Origin: Rhizobium sp. EC-SD404
GTDB taxonomy: Bacteria; Pseudomonadota; Alphaproteobacteria; Rhizobiales; Rhizobiaceae
DNA: 64,000 nt
Assembly: GCF_902498825.1 (NCBI RefSeq)
Contig: NZ_LR701459.1
Location: 3,354,564-3,418,563, forward strand
Reading direction: 5' to 3'
Below are positions 19,153-28,956 of this stretch, piece by piece. The notes beneath the pieces were generated by a model. It saw nothing but the letters and a program-made list of their open reading frames with translations, was not told where the DNA came from and made no database searches. The position numbers and the translations under genes were made by a program. How positions within the stretch are numbered: the stretch's first letter is position 1; the number at the start of each line of letters is the position of its first letter.

Positions 19153-20106
19153 ATGCATAATTATCTCGAATTCGAAAAGCCGATCTCCGATCTCGAGGGC
19201 AAGATCCACGAGCTGAAGAAACTGGGCGAAGAGGACGAGAGCGTCGACACGGCCGATGAAATCGCACGGCTCGAGGCGCGCGCACGCGATGCAATGGCGG
19301 ACATCTACGCGAAGCTCACGCCGTGGCAGAAGACGCAGGTCGCCCGTCACCCGGCGCGGCCACACTTCTTCGACTACGCGAAATCGCTCTTCACCGAATT
19401 CACGCCGCTCGCCGGCGACCGCAAATTCTCGGAGGACGCTGCGATTCAGGCGGGCCTCGCCCGCTTTCGTGGCACGCCCGTTGCTCTGATCGGTCAGGAA
19501 AAGGGCCACGACACCAAATCCCGCATCCGGCACAATTTCGGCAGCGCGAAGCCCGAAGGGTATCGCAAGGCGATCCGCATCATGGAAATGGCGGACCGCT
19601 TCGGTCTGCCGATCGTGACACTGATCGATACGGCGGGCGCCTATCCGGGCGTCGGGGCAGAAGAGCGCGGCCAGGCGGAAGCCATCGCTCGGTCCACCGA
19701 AATGTGCCTCAAGGTGAAAGTGCCGATCGTTTCGGTCATCATCGGCGAAGGCGGGTCGGGCGGCGCTATCGCGATCGCCACGGGCAACCGCGTCTATATG
19801 CTCGAGCACTCGATCTACAGCGTCATTTCGCCCGAAGGCGCCGCCTCGATCCTATGGCGCGACTCGACCAAGGCCAAGGACGCGGCAACCAGCATGCGGA
19901 TCACGGCCGAAGACCTCAAGGATCTCGGCATCGTCGACGGCATCATTCCGGAGCCTGTCGGCGGCGCGCATCGCGAGCCGGAAAAGGCGATGGCCGCCAC
20001 CGGCAGCGTGATTGCCGATGCGTTGAAGGACCTCTCGGCGCTCGACGGCGCCGGGTTGGTCAAGGATCGCCGCCAGAAATATCTGGCGATAGGCCGCCAG
20101 CACTGA
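19153..20106 (+). CDS. accA: Acetyl-CoA carboxylase carboxyltransferase subunit alpha
   Basis: Alpha half of the carboxyltransferase that makes malonyl-CoA, 317 residues. The N-terminus [18 protein letters not shown] is the family start, so the ATG at 19153 is preferred over the in-frame GTG at 19117. The CoA/biotin site segments [17 protein letters not shown] and [17 protein letters not shown] are present. It lies 87 bp after xerD on the same strand and ends 41 bp from the convergent Rid gene. Confidence 0.97.
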   Translation: MHNYLEFEKPISDLEGKIHELKKLGEEDESVDTADEIARLEARARDAMADIYAKLTPWQKTQVARHPARPHFFDYAKSLFTEFTPLAGDRKFSEDAAIQAGLARFRGTPVALIGQEKGHDTKSRIRHNFGSAKPEGYRKAIRIMEMADRFGLPIVTLIDTAGAYPGVGAEERGQAEAIARSTEMCLKVKVPIVSVIIGEGGSGGAIAIATGNRVYMLEHSIYSVISPEGAASILWRDSTKAKDAATSMRITAEDLKDLGIVDGIIPEPVGGAHREPEKAMAATGSVIADALKDLSALDGAGLVKDRRQKYLAIGRQH

Positions 20107-20147
20107 CGGCCAAACATCTCCCGAACCTTCGCCTTTAAGCGAACGCC

Positions 20148-20540
20148 TCAGAGAACGGCGGTCGCTTCGATCTCGACTTTCGCACGATCCTCGACCAGCG
20201 CCGTGACCTGCACCATCGTCATGGCCGGGAAATTGCGGCCCATGACATCGCGGTAGACGCGGCCGAGGTCCTTGAGACCGGCGAGATATTCCTGCTTGTC
20301 GGTGACGAACCAGGTCAGGCGCACGAGATGCTCGGGGCCGGCGCCACCTTCTTCCAGAACGGCGCGGATGTTTTTCAACGCCTGCTCGCACTGGCCGACG
20401 AAGTCATCCGTTTCGAACACCTGATCCGCCGTCCAGCCGATCTGGCCTCCGACGAAGATCATCGTTCCTGTCGCCTTCATGCCATTCGCGTAGCCCTTGG
20501 CGGGCGCCCAGCCTTCAGGGTGGAGTGTGGTCACGCTCAT
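20148..20540 (-). CDS. Rid family protein lacking the usual catalytic arginine
   Basis: A 130-residue YjgF/YER057c/UK114 protein, last gene of the anthranilate-CoA operon. It shows GGQIGWTADQVF, a central QALKNIRAVLEEGGAG and the C-terminal AKVEIEATAVL. In enamine/imine deaminases of the RidA type the sequence P-A-R precedes the last strand; here it reads FPAMTM, with Met in place of the arginine. It therefore belongs with the Arg-less Rid groups (Rid4-7 type), whose reaction is unsettled. The start at 20540 is fixed by the MSVTTLHPEGW N-terminus. It is 23 bp downstream of the ligase gene. Confidence 0.85.
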   Translation of the reverse strand: MSVTTLHPEGWAPAKGYANGMKATGTMIFVGGQIGWTADQVFETDDFVGQCEQALKNIRAVLEEGGAGPEHLVRLTWFVTDKQEYLAGLKDLGRVYRDVMGRNFPAMTMVQVTALVEDRAKVEIEATAVL

Positions 20541-20563
20541 ACGTCTTCTTTCCGTCTTGTCGT

Positions 20564-22186
20564 TCAGTGGCCGGCGCGCAGCCTGAAGCGCTGGATCTTG
20601 CCGGTCTGGGTCTTCGGGAGTTCGTCCACGAAACGGACGAGGCGGGGATATTTGTAAGGGGCGATGACCGCCTTCACGTGGTCCTGCAGGCGCTTTGCCG
20701 TGACGGTGTCCGTTTCGACACCCGACGTCACGACCACATAGGCGCAGACGACCGTGCCGCGCTCCTCGTCCGGAACGCCGATGACAGCGCATTCGGCGAC
20801 ATCGTCATGTGCGAGCAGCGCCGCTTCCACCTCAGGCCCCGCGATGTTGTAACCGGCCGAGACGATCATGTCGTCGGAGCGGGCGGCAAAGTGGAAATAG
20901 CCCTCTTCGTCCTGGGTGAAGCTGTCGCCGGTGACGTTCCAGCCGTCGCGCACGTAATCGCGCTGGCGGTCGTCGGCGAGATAACGGCAGCCCGTCGGGC
21001 CCTTCACGGCAAGCTTGCCCACTGTGCCGCGCGGAACTTCATGCATGTTCTCGTCGACCACGATCGCCGAATAGCCGGTCACCGGGCGCCCGGTCGATCC
21101 CGCGCGCGCATCGTCGAAGCGGTTGGTGATGAAGATGTGCAGGAGCTCGGTCGATCCGATGCCGTCGAGCATCGGCTTGCCGGTCTTCTTGACCCACGCA
21201 TCGAAGACGGGAGCCGGAAGCGTCTCGCCGGCCGACACCGCCGCGCGGAGCGAGGACAGATCGGCACCCTCCTCCATGGCCGCCAGCATGGCGCGATAGG
21301 CCGTTGGCGCCGTGAAGCAGACGGTCGCGCGGTACTTCTGGATGATCTCGATCATGTTCGGCGGCGCTGCCTTCTCGAGCAGCGTCGCGGCAGCGCCGAA
21401 GCGCAGCGGAAACACGGCCAGCCCGCCAAGGCCGAAAGTGAAGGCAAGCGGCGGCGAACCGACGAAAATGTCGTCCGGCGTGACGTTCAGGACTTCGCGC
21501 GCGTAGCCGTCGGCGACGATCAACAGATCGCGGTGGAAATGCATGGTGGCCTTCGGCTCACCCGTGGTGCCCGAGGTGAAGCCGAGGAGCGCCACGTCGT
21601 CACGGCCCGTCTTCACCGCATCGAAGCGCACCGGCTTGTCGAGCGCGACCCGGTCCAGTTCCGCATCGAAATTGGCAGTGCCGTCGAAACCGACGACCTT
21701 CTGCAGAAACGTGCTGTCCTTGGCGCAGGCGACGAGTTCGTCCATCAGCCGAGTATCGCAAAGCGCCAGCGAAACTTCCGCCTTGTCGACGATCTTAGCC
21801 AGCTCGCCGGCGCGCAGCATCGGCATCGTGTTGACGACGACGGCGCCGGCTTTCGTCGCGGCAAGCCAGCAGGCCACCATGGCGGGGTTGTTGGCCGAGC
21901 GGATCAGCACGCGGTTGCCGGGACGGACGCCGTAATCCTCGGTCAGCGCATGCGCCAGGCGGTTCGTCCAGTCCGACAGTTCCTTGTAGGTGCGGCGGCG
22001 ACCGTTGCCGATCAGCGCGACATTGTCGCCGAAGCCTTTTTCGACCAGGCGATCGGTGAGCTCGACGCCGGCATTCAGATAATCCGGATAATCGAAGCCG
22101 GAGAAATCGATCTCAGGCCATTGATCGAAGGGGGGCAGGTTGTCGCGGGCGAAGGTATCGGTGTGGCCCGTCGGTCCCAATTGCAT
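20564..22186 (-). CDS. abmG: 2-Aminobenzoate (anthranilate)-CoA ligase
   Basis: Adenylate-forming acyl-CoA synthetase of 540 residues in the benzoate-CoA ligase group; in this context it likely activates anthranilate with ATP and CoA. It has the A3 loop LLGFTSGTTGEPKA, A5 region GIGSTELLHIF, A8 hinge DGWNVTGDSF and the catalytic lysine in PKTQTGKIQRF. Context is decisive: the same operon encodes the ACMR flavoenzyme. A GGGAGAGAG ribosome site precedes the ATG. Upstream are three 15-bp tandem repeats. Benzoate or salicylate as substrate cannot be excluded from sequence alone. Confidence 0.85.
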   Translation of the reverse strand: MQLGPTGHTDTFARDNLPPFDQWPEIDFSGFDYPDYLNAGVELTDRLVEKGFGDNVALIGNGRRRTYKELSDWTNRLAHALTEDYGVRPGNRVLIRSANNPAMVACWLAATKAGAVVVNTMPMLRAGELAKIVDKAEVSLALCDTRLMDELVACAKDSTFLQKVVGFDGTANFDAELDRVALDKPVRFDAVKTGRDDVALLGFTSGTTGEPKATMHFHRDLLIVADGYAREVLNVTPDDIFVGSPPLAFTFGLGGLAVFPLRFGAAATLLEKAAPPNMIEIIQKYRATVCFTAPTAYRAMLAAMEEGADLSSLRAAVSAGETLPAPVFDAWVKKTGKPMLDGIGSTELLHIFITNRFDDARAGSTGRPVTGYSAIVVDENMHEVPRGTVGKLAVKGPTGCRYLADDRQRDYVRDGWNVTGDSFTQDEEGYFHFAARSDDMIVSAGYNIAGPEVEAALLAHDDVAECAVIGVPDEERGTVVCAYVVVTSGVETDTVTAKRLQDHVKAVIAPYKYPRLVRFVDELPKTQTGKIQRFRLRAGH

Positions 22187-22218
22187 GTCTCTCTCCCAAA
22201 ACCTCGCGCCAAAAACTT

Positions 22219-22263
22219 AGGCCCAAAACACTCAGGCCCAAAACACTCAGGCCCAAAACACTC
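22219..22263. repeat. Three perfect 15-bp tandem repeats
   Basis: The unit aggcccaaaacactc occurs at 22219-22233, 22234-22248 and 22249-22263, with partial copies on both sides. The array fills the gap between the acyl-CoA dehydrogenase and ligase genes, and the last copy supplies the dehydrogenase stop codon (TGA at 22264-22262 on the minus strand). Each copy contains the same TGA in frame, so a slipped copy keeps the stop. Confidence 0.95.
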
Positions 22264-23404
22264 AGGCCATGACCTGTCTGGCAATGACGACCTTCTGCAC
22301 GTCGGACGCCCCCTCGTAGATTCGCAGCGCACGAATCTCGCGGTAGAGGCTTTCGACGATCGAGCCCTTGCGCACGCCGTCTCCGCCATGGATCTGCACG
22401 GCCTTGTCGATCACCGATTGCGCCCGGTCGGTGGCGTAAAGCTTGGCCATCGCCGCTTCCCGCGTTACCCGCGGCGCGCCCATGTCCTTGGTCCAGGCGG
22501 CGCGGTAGATGAGGAGCGCCGCCGCATCGACGTCGAGCGCCATGTCGGCGATGTGGCCCTGCACCATCTGCAGATCACCCAGCGGTGCGCCGAAAAGTTC
22601 GCGCTCGCGGGCGCGCTTCACCGTTTCGTCCAGCGCCCGGCGTGCAAAGCCGAGTGCCGCCGCGCCAACGGTCGAACGGAAGACATCGAGCACCGACATG
22701 GCGATCTTGAAGCCATCGCCCGGCTTGCCGATCAGTGCGGCGGCGGGGATGCGGCAGTTCTCGAATTTCAGGCGGGCCAATGGATGCGGCGCGATGACGT
22801 CGATCCGCTCGGCGATGGTGAGGCCCGGCGTGTCGGCCGGCACGACGAAGGCCGAAATGCCTCTTGCGCCCGGTGCCTCGCCGGTGCGCGCGAAGACGCA
22901 ATAGAGATCGGCGATGCCGCCGTTGGAAATCCAGGTCTTCTCGCCGTCGAGCACATAGGCGTCGCCGTCATGGCGCGCCGTCATGTCCATGTTGGCGACG
23001 TCCGAGCCCGACTTCGGCTCCGAAAGGGCGAAGGCGGAGATCGCGTCGCCCGCGCGGGTTTTCGAAAGCCAGGCCTTCTGCTCGGGCGTGCCGAACAGCG
23101 AGATCGCGCCGGTGCCGAGGCCCTGCATCGCAAAGGCGAAATCGGCGAGACCGTCGTGGCGTGCCAGCGTTTCGCGGATGATGGCGAGCGAGCGCACGTC
23201 GAGCGGACCATCGCCCTCAGGATCGATGGCCGAGTGGCGCAGGAAGCCGGCGGCCCCGAGTGCCTTGACCAGCGCCTTGCAGGCGCCGTCCACATCGTGA
23301 TGATCGACGGGCAGGTGCTTTTCGCACCAAGCTTCGAGTTCGGCTGCGAGCGCGCGGTGCCGGTCCTCGAAGAACGGCCAGGAGAGGAAGGACTGGTCGG
23401 CCAT
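22262..23404 (-). CDS. Acyl-CoA dehydrogenase of the anthranilate-CoA operon
   Basis: FAD enzyme of 380 residues, probably oxidising a ring-derived acyl-CoA in the lower pathway. It has the FAD-binding [32 protein letters not shown], and the C-terminal [19 protein letters not shown] with the catalytic-base region [18 protein letters not shown]. The frame extends far upstream but the true start is the ATG at 23404, which overlaps the crotonase stop by one base (TGATG). It ends inside a tandem-repeat array. Confidence 0.92.
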   Translation of the reverse strand: MADQSFLSWPFFEDRHRALAAELEAWCEKHLPVDHHDVDGACKALVKALGAAGFLRHSAIDPEGDGPLDVRSLAIIRETLARHDGLADFAFAMQGLGTGAISLFGTPEQKAWLSKTRAGDAISAFALSEPKSGSDVANMDMTARHDGDAYVLDGEKTWISNGGIADLYCVFARTGEAPGARGISAFVVPADTPGLTIAERIDVIAPHPLARLKFENCRIPAAALIGKPGDGFKIAMSVLDVFRSTVGAAALGFARRALDETVKRARERELFGAPLGDLQMVQGHIADMALDVDAAALLIYRAAWTKDMGAPRVTREAAMAKLYATDRAQSVIDKAVQIHGGDGVRKGSIVESLYREIRALRIYEGASDVQKVVIARQVMA

Positions 23405-24216
23405 CAATTGCCCTCGAACACGGGCTTCTGCTTCGCCACGAAGGCATGGTAGGCGCGGTGGAAATCCTGTGTCTGCATGCAGATCGCCTGCGCCTGGGCC
23501 TCCGCCTCGATCGCCTGCTCCAACCCCATCGACCATTCGTGGTTCAGCTGGGTCTTGGTGATCGAGTGCGCGAAATTGGGGCCGGCTGCAATGCGTGACG
23601 CGATGTCCATTGCATCCTTTTCGAGATCGGCGGCAGCCACGAGGCGGTTGTAATAGCCCCAGCGTTCGCCTTCGTCCGCGCTCATCGAACGGCCCGTATA
23701 GAGCAGTTCGGCGGCGCGGCCCTGGCCGATCTGGCGGGGCAGCATGGCGCAAGCGCCCATGTCGCAACCGGCGAGCCCGACTTTCGTGAACAGAAACGCC
23801 GTCTTCGCCTCGGGCGTCGCGATGCGGATATCGGACGCCATCGTGATGATCGCGCCGGCGCCGACGGCCACGCCATCGACTGCAGAGATGATCGGCTTGC
23901 CACAGTTCAGCATCGCCTTGACCAGGTCGCCGGTCATGCGCGTGAAGTTCAACAGGCCCTTCATGTCCATGCCGGTCAGCGGGCCGATGATGTCGTGCAC
24001 GTCACCGCCGGAGCAGAAATTGCCGCCATTCGGGAGGAAGACGACAACGTCGACATCGTCGGCATAGGTCAGGGCGCGGAAGGTGTCGCGCAGTTCGGCA
24101 TAGCTTTCGAAGGTCAGCGGGTTCTTGCGCTCGGGGCGCGACAGGCGAATGCGCGCGATGGTGCCGTCCACCTCCCATTCGAAGTGCTGCGGCTTCAAAT
24201 CCTTCATCGCGGTCAT
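23404..24216 (-). CDS. Crotonase (enoyl-CoA hydratase/isomerase) family protein lacking both catalytic glutamates
   Basis: A 270-residue crotonase-fold protein. The oxyanion-hole segments [13 protein letters not shown] and [11 protein letters not shown] are present. The two glutamates of classical hydratases are not: the position of GGGCEL reads GAGAII, and the position of FGQPEI reads AFLFTKV. It is therefore unlikely to be a simple hydratase; a hydrolase, ring-opening or isomerase role in the anthranilate route is possible. The start overlaps the marR stop by four bases; a second ATG follows three codons later. Confidence 0.85.
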   Translation of the reverse strand: MTAMKDLKPQHFEWEVDGTIARIRLSRPERKNPLTFESYAELRDTFRALTYADDVDVVVFLPNGGNFCSGGDVHDIIGPLTGMDMKGLLNFTRMTGDLVKAMLNCGKPIISAVDGVAVGAGAIITMASDIRIATPEAKTAFLFTKVGLAGCDMGACAMLPRQIGQGRAAELLYTGRSMSADEGERWGYYNRLVAAADLEKDAMDIASRIAAGPNFAHSITKTQLNHEWSMGLEQAIEAEAQAQAICMQTQDFHRAYHAFVAKQKPVFEGN

Positions 24217-24707
24217 TCAGTCTCTCCCAATTTCGGTTCGGCGGCGCCCAGAAGCGCCATCAGCTGGCGGGCAGCGTCGTCGTCCAGCCCGCCGAGCAAT
24301 TCGTTCACCCAGCCGCGGTGGACGCCGGCCATGGATGCGAAGTCCTCCTGCCCCTTGCGCGTCAGCCGCACTAGCATGGCGCGGCGGTCGTTTTCGACGG
24401 AGACCCGCACGACGAGCCCATCGGCGACAAGGCGTTCGATAATCCCCGTCACGTTGCCGTTGGAGACCATCAGTTCGGACGACAATTCGCTCATCTTCAT
24501 GCCCTTTTCGGCACGGTAGAGCGCGGCCAGCACATCGAAGCGGGGCAGCGTCGTGTTATATTCCACCCGCAGCCGCTCGCGCAGAACGGCCTCGATCTGG
24601 CGCTGCGTTTTCAAAAGCTTCAGCCAGACCCGCAGCCGTTGGCGCGCGGCATCGGGCTTTGCGATTTCCAGAGAATCTAAGGCCTTGGCGGTTTCCTGGT
24701 CACTCAT
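24213..24707 (-). CDS. MarR family transcriptional regulator
   Basis: A 164-residue winged-helix regulator embedded in the operon, very likely its ligand-controlled repressor, perhaps responding to 2-aminobenzoyl-CoA or anthranilate. The recognition region is [25 protein letters not shown] and the wing is [19 protein letters not shown]. It overlaps its upstream neighbour (SDR) and downstream neighbour (crotonase) by four bases each, so it is co-expressed with the enzymes. Candidate operators lie upstream of the first gene at 27813-27863. Confidence 0.93.
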   Translation of the reverse strand: MSDQETAKALDSLEIAKPDAARQRLRVWLKLLKTQRQIEAVLRERLRVEYNTTLPRFDVLAALYRAEKGMKMSELSSELMVSNGNVTGIIERLVADGLVVRVSVENDRRAMLVRLTRKGQEDFASMAGVHRGWVNELLGGLDDDAARQLMALLGAAEPKLGETE

Positions 24708-25471
24708 ATCTCGCCCCCCGAAATCGAGATCGCCTGCCCGGTGACCGAGCCGGCATCGGCGCCGCAAAGCCACGTCACGGCATCGGCAATCTCGCGCGGC
24801 TGGATGAAGCGGCCCATCGGGTTGTTGACGGTCAGCGCCGCGGCAGCATCGTCGCGCCCCTTGCCGGTCTTTTCCATGATGTTCTCGATCGAGCGCTCCA
24901 GAAGCGGTGTCTCGGTGAAGCCCGGGCAGATGGCGTTGACCGTCACGCCCGTCTTTGCCGTTTCGAGCGCGAGCGCCCGCGTCAGGCCGATGACGCCATG
25001 CTTGGCGGCGCAGTAGTGCGAAACGTAAGGGTAGCCTTTCAGGCCGGCGGTCGAGGCAATTGCGATCAGCCGCCCGAAGCGTGCATCGCGCATCGCCGGC
25101 AGCGCGTGGCGAAACGTCGTGAACACGCCGGTGAGGTTGACCGCCAGCATGCGGTTCCAGCCGTCGATGTCCATCTTGTGGAACGGTACGCTGTCGGCTG
25201 CACCGGCATTGGCGACGACGATGGAAAGCGGACCGCATTCAGCAACGGCTCTTCCAAACGCATCCGCCAAGGAGCGTTCATCCGTCACGTCGCCTTCGAC
25301 CGCGAAAATGCGCTCATGCGCGCCGGCAACATCCTCAAGCGCCGAAAGCCGGCGGCCGAGAATCGTGACGGAAGCGCCGCGGGCTGCGAGCGTCTCGGCG
25401 ATCACGGCACCGACGCCGGTCCCGCCGCCGGTCACGAGCGCATGGCGCCCGGTGAGATCGAGGCCGCTCAT
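24704..25471 (-). CDS. SDR family 3-hydroxyacyl-CoA dehydrogenase-like oxidoreductase
   Basis: A 255-residue classical short-chain dehydrogenase with TGGGTGVG at the N-terminus, NAG in VVANAGAADS, and the active-site triad elements Ser in AIASTAGLKG and YxxxK in SHYCAAKHG. Position in the operon suggests an alcohol/ketone step of the CoA-bound alicyclic intermediate. Its ATG overlaps the stop of the upstream flavoenzyme gene by one base. Confidence 0.9.
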   Translation of the reverse strand: MSGLDLTGRHALVTGGGTGVGAVIAETLAARGASVTILGRRLSALEDVAGAHERIFAVEGDVTDERSLADAFGRAVAECGPLSIVVANAGAADSVPFHKMDIDGWNRMLAVNLTGVFTTFRHALPAMRDARFGRLIAIASTAGLKGYPYVSHYCAAKHGVIGLTRALALETAKTGVTVNAICPGFTETPLLERSIENIMEKTGKGRDDAAAALTVNNPMGRFIQPREIADAVTWLCGADAGSVTGQAISISGGEI

Positions 25472-27762
25472 CAGACAGCCGTCAGGTTTTCGCCGCGCTC
25501 CGAGAGGCGATAGAGCTGGTCGCGACCCGGCCAGTAAGGGGCGGGCCAGGTTTCGTTTCGATCACCCAGGCCAGCTGCGGCGTGCAGCATCCAGTACGGG
25601 TCGGCAAGGTGCGGCCGGGCAAGACAGACGAGATCGGCGCGGCCGGCCATCAGGATCGAGTTGACGTGGTCAGGCTCGTAGATGTTGCCGACAGCCATTG
25701 TCGCCATGCCCGTTTCGTTGCGGATGCGGTCCGAGAACGGCGTCTGGAACATGCGGCCGTAGACGGGCCGAGCGCGCTTCGAGGTCTGGCCGGCCGAGAC
25801 GTCGCAGATATCAACGCCCGCTGCCTGCAGCATGCGGGCGATTTCCACCGCTTCGCCGGGACCAACGCCCTCGCCGTCTACCCAGTCATTGGCGGAAATG
25901 CGCACCGAGATCGGCTTGTTCTGGGGCCAGACGGCACGAACCGCGTGGAAGATTTCCAGCGGATAGCGCATGCGGTTTTCGAGGCTGCCGCCATACTCAT
26001 CGGTGCGGCGGTTGGTCAGCGGCGTGATGAAGGCCGACAGCAGGTAGCCATGTGCCATATGGATTTCGAGCATGTCGAACCCGGCGCGATCGGCCATCTC
26101 GGCGGAAGCGACGAACTGGTCACGCACCTTGTCCATGTCGGCGCGGTCCATTTCCTTCGGAGCCGCGTTCTTGTCCGACCAAGGCACGACGGAGGGTGCG
26201 AGAAGCTCCCAATTGTCCTCACGCAGAGGCGCGTCCATTTCTTCCCATCCAACCTGCGTCGAACCCTTGGCACCGGCATGGCCGATCTGGGCGCAGATCT
26301 TCGCATCCGTTTCGGCATGGACGAAATCGACGATGCGCTTCCACGCAGCCTCGTGCTCGGGCTTGTAAAGCCCCGGGCAGCCGGGCGTGATGCGGCCTTC
26401 AGGCGATACGCAGGTCATCTCGACATAAAGCAGGCCGGCACCGCCCTTGGCGCGCTCGCCATAGTGCACGAGATGCCAATCGGTCGGGGTACCGTCCACG
26501 GCTTTGTACTGGGCCATGGGCGAGACGACGACGCGGTTCTTCAGCGTCATTTCGCGCAACTTGAAGGGCGCGAACATCGGGCGGCGAACCGGGGAGTTGC
26601 CGTTGACGCCGGATTCCTTCTGGAACCAGCCTTCTGCACTCTCCAGCCAGTCCGCATCGCGCATGCGCAGATTTTCGTGGCTGATGCGCTGCGAACGGGT
26701 GAGCAGCGAATAGTTGAACTGCACCGGATCGAGATCGAGATACCGCTCGACGTCCTCGAACCAGGCGAGCGAGTTCTTGGCGGCCGACTGCAGGCGCAGC
26801 ACTTCCAGCCGTCGCGCTTCCTCGTATTTGGCGAATGCCGCCTCAAGCGTCGGCTCGGAATGGAGATATTCGGCCATGGCGATCGCGCTTTCCAGCGCGA
26901 GCTTGGTGCCGGAGCCAATGGAGAAATGCGCAGAGGCCGCCGCGTCGCCCATCAGCGCCAGGTTTTCATAGGACCAGCGCTCGCAGAGCACGCGCGGGAA
27001 GTTGATCCAGGCCGAACCACGGATATGGCCGGCATTGGTCATCAGGCTGTGGCCGCCAAGGTGATCCTTGAAGATCTCCTCGCAGACGGCGATGGATTCC
27101 TGCTGGCTCATATCGCCGAAGCCGAACTTGTCCCAGGTTTCCTGGCTGCATTCGACGATGAACGTCGCCGTGTCCGGGTCGAACTGGTAGGCATGGGCCC
27201 AGACCCAGCCATGCTCGGTCTTCTCGAAGATGAAGGTGAAGGCATCGTCGAATTTCTGGTGAGTCCCGAGCCAGACGAACTTGCACTTGCGGGTGTCGAT
27301 GTCGGGCTTGAAGACGTCTTCGAACGTCCTGCGCGCCTTGGAATTCAGACCATCCGACGCGATGACCAGATCATACTCGGCCATATAGGTGCGGACGTCT
27401 TCGATTTCCGTTTCGAAACGGAGTTCGACGCCCAGTTCACGTGCCCTGCCCTGCAGCAATTCGAGCAGCTTCTTGCGGCCGATACCGCAGAAGCCGTGAC
27501 CGGTCGAGACCGTGCGCGTGTCCTTGTAGACCACAGCGATATCGTCCCAGTAGGCGAAATGCTCGCGGATCGCTTCGGCGCTCTTGGCGTCGTTTTCCTT
27601 AAGATTGTCGAGCGTCTCGTCCGACAGGACGACGCCCCAGCCGAACGTGTCGTTCGGGCGGTTGCGCTCGATCACGACCGCCTCATGGGATGGGTCACGC
27701 AGCTTCATGCTGATCGCAAAATAGAGACCGGCCGGACCGCCACCAAGACATGCAACGCGCAT
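25471..27762 (-). CDS. abmA: 2-Aminobenzoyl-CoA monooxygenase/reductase (ACMR), two-domain flavoenzyme
   Basis: First gene of the operon, 763 residues. The N-terminal half is an FAD monooxygenase of the salicylate-hydroxylase class ([34 protein letters not shown] as the second FAD motif). The C-terminal half, from about residue 390, is an old-yellow-enzyme domain ([36 protein letters not shown]). This fusion is known from Azoarcus evansii, where it hydroxylates and then reduces 2-aminobenzoyl-CoA, giving a dearomatised product. The annotation salicylyl-CoA 5-hydroxylase is used for close relatives; the neighbouring ligase type favours aminobenzoate. Confidence 0.9.
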   Translation of the reverse strand: MRVACLGGGPAGLYFAISMKLRDPSHEAVVIERNRPNDTFGWGVVLSDETLDNLKENDAKSAEAIREHFAYWDDIAVVYKDTRTVSTGHGFCGIGRKKLLELLQGRARELGVELRFETEIEDVRTYMAEYDLVIASDGLNSKARRTFEDVFKPDIDTRKCKFVWLGTHQKFDDAFTFIFEKTEHGWVWAHAYQFDPDTATFIVECSQETWDKFGFGDMSQQESIAVCEEIFKDHLGGHSLMTNAGHIRGSAWINFPRVLCERWSYENLALMGDAAASAHFSIGSGTKLALESAIAMAEYLHSEPTLEAAFAKYEEARRLEVLRLQSAAKNSLAWFEDVERYLDLDPVQFNYSLLTRSQRISHENLRMRDADWLESAEGWFQKESGVNGNSPVRRPMFAPFKLREMTLKNRVVVSPMAQYKAVDGTPTDWHLVHYGERAKGGAGLLYVEMTCVSPEGRITPGCPGLYKPEHEAAWKRIVDFVHAETDAKICAQIGHAGAKGSTQVGWEEMDAPLREDNWELLAPSVVPWSDKNAAPKEMDRADMDKVRDQFVASAEMADRAGFDMLEIHMAHGYLLSAFITPLTNRRTDEYGGSLENRMRYPLEIFHAVRAVWPQNKPISVRISANDWVDGEGVGPGEAVEIARMLQAAGVDICDVSAGQTSKRARPVYGRMFQTPFSDRIRNETGMATMAVGNIYEPDHVNSILMAGRADLVCLARPHLADPYWMLHAAAGLGDRNETWPAPYWPGRDQLYRLSERGENLTAV

Positions 27763-27812
27763 CGCTTCACTCCCTCATGTTCGACAGGGAGAGTGTCAGA
27801 GCGGAATGCTTT

Positions 27813-27863
27813 TTTCAAGCATGAAACTTCAAGCCTAAAGTTTCTGATTTCGATGGCTTGAAG
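27813..27863. promoter_or_regulatory. Candidate operator region of the anthranilate-CoA operon
   Basis: Immediately upstream of the operon are a 14-bp palindrome TTTCAAGCATGAAA (27813-27826) and a perfect 9-bp inverted repeat, CTTCAAGCC (27827-27835) and GGCTTGAAG (27855-27863). The word TTCAAGC occurs three times. The AT-rich palindromes fit binding by a MarR dimer, and the operon encodes one. No T-run follows, so a terminator is unlikely. Confidence 0.5.
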
Positions 27864-27899
27864 AATGCGATTGCTGCTCCACACACAGCAGAGATCACG

Positions 27900-28745
27900 C
27901 TACGGCACGGCAACGGGGACGTTGTCGATCAACCGGACATCTCCCAACCAGACTGCCGCCAACAGGCGCGCTGGTCGAGCGAGGGCGTTCACCGGCGACA
28001 AATCGTCCTCATGGCGCAGTTCGAGATATTCGAACCGTGCCTCCGGGATGGATTTCAGCCGTACGGTCGCCGCCTCGAGCGTCTCTGTGATATCGGCGCC
28101 TGCGGCCAGACTTTCGGCTGCCTCGCGCAAAGCCGCCGCGATGGCCGAGGCATTCGATCGATCGCCAGCCGACAACCGCTCGTTTCGGGAAGAAAGAGCC
28201 AAACCGTCGGCATCCCGCACCGTCGGGCAGCCCACCACTTCTATCGGAATGTCGAGGTCCCGCGCCATGCGCCGCACCACGTGCAATTGCTGGAAATCCT
28301 TCTCGCCGAAGAACGCCCTGTCGGCACCGGCCTGAAGGAAAAGCTTGGAAACCACGGTCGCGACGCCATCGAAATGCCCCGTTCGTCCCGCACCGCAAAG
28401 GCCCTCCGAGACACCGGAGACCGACACCTTGGTCTGGAAGCCGGAGGGGTACATTTCAGCGGCGCTTGGCGCGTAAAGCACGTGCGCGCCAAGCGGTTTC
28501 AGCTTTTGCGCGTCGCTCTCCTCGGTGCGTGGGTAGGCGTCAAGGTCAGACGCATCGTTGAACTGCTTGGGATTGACGAAAAGCGTCACGATGACCCTGT
28601 CCGTTTCCGCCAATGCGCGACGCACCAGACTGAGATGGCCTTCATGGAGCGCGCCCATGGTCGGCACGACGCCGACGGTCCGGCCCTCCCGGCGCCAGGT
28701 CCCGACCTCTTCGCGCAGCTCAGCCACCGTCCTGATGATCTTCAT
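27900..28745 (-). CDS. panC: Pantothenate synthetase
   Basis: Condenses pantoate and beta-alanine with ATP, cytoplasmic, 281 residues. Signature elements are VPTMGALHEGHLSLVRRA (HIGH-like), FVNPKQFN, GHFDGVATVVSKLF and the KMSKS-like ALSSRNERLS. No panB is adjacent, which differs from the common panC-panB pair. It sits directly upstream of the anthranilate operon on the same strand, separated by about 137 bp carrying the operator region. Confidence 0.96.
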   Translation of the reverse strand: MKIIRTVAELREEVGTWRREGRTVGVVPTMGALHEGHLSLVRRALAETDRVIVTLFVNPKQFNDASDLDAYPRTEESDAQKLKPLGAHVLYAPSAAEMYPSGFQTKVSVSGVSEGLCGAGRTGHFDGVATVVSKLFLQAGADRAFFGEKDFQQLHVVRRMARDLDIPIEVVGCPTVRDADGLALSSRNERLSAGDRSNASAIAAALREAAESLAAGADITETLEAATVRLKSIPEARFEYLELRHEDDLSPVNALARPARLLAAVWLGDVRLIDNVPVAVP

Positions 28746-28956
28746 GGCTCACTCCCCTTCTCGCCCAATCGGCAGATGCCACAAATTTGCGCGGATATCG
28801 ACTGCCTCTTCCGGCCCCGACACCGGCTCAGCCCTTGCAGCCCAGTCGGATTGATTTGCATGCTACCCATAACGTCGGCGGCCGGTTACGGTGCGGCAAA
28901 AGCAGGCCGCATCCGGGACGAGACGCGGCGTTGATCGCCTGAAGGAGGAGCACGTC

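Noticed and set aside
20525..23452. A 975-codon open frame on the plus strand across the anthranilate operon, and similar long frames at 25582-27861 and 30790-33279
   Set aside because: They lie antisense to well-supported genes, have no recognisable domains and show the Arg/Gly/His-rich composition that GC-rich antisense frames produce.
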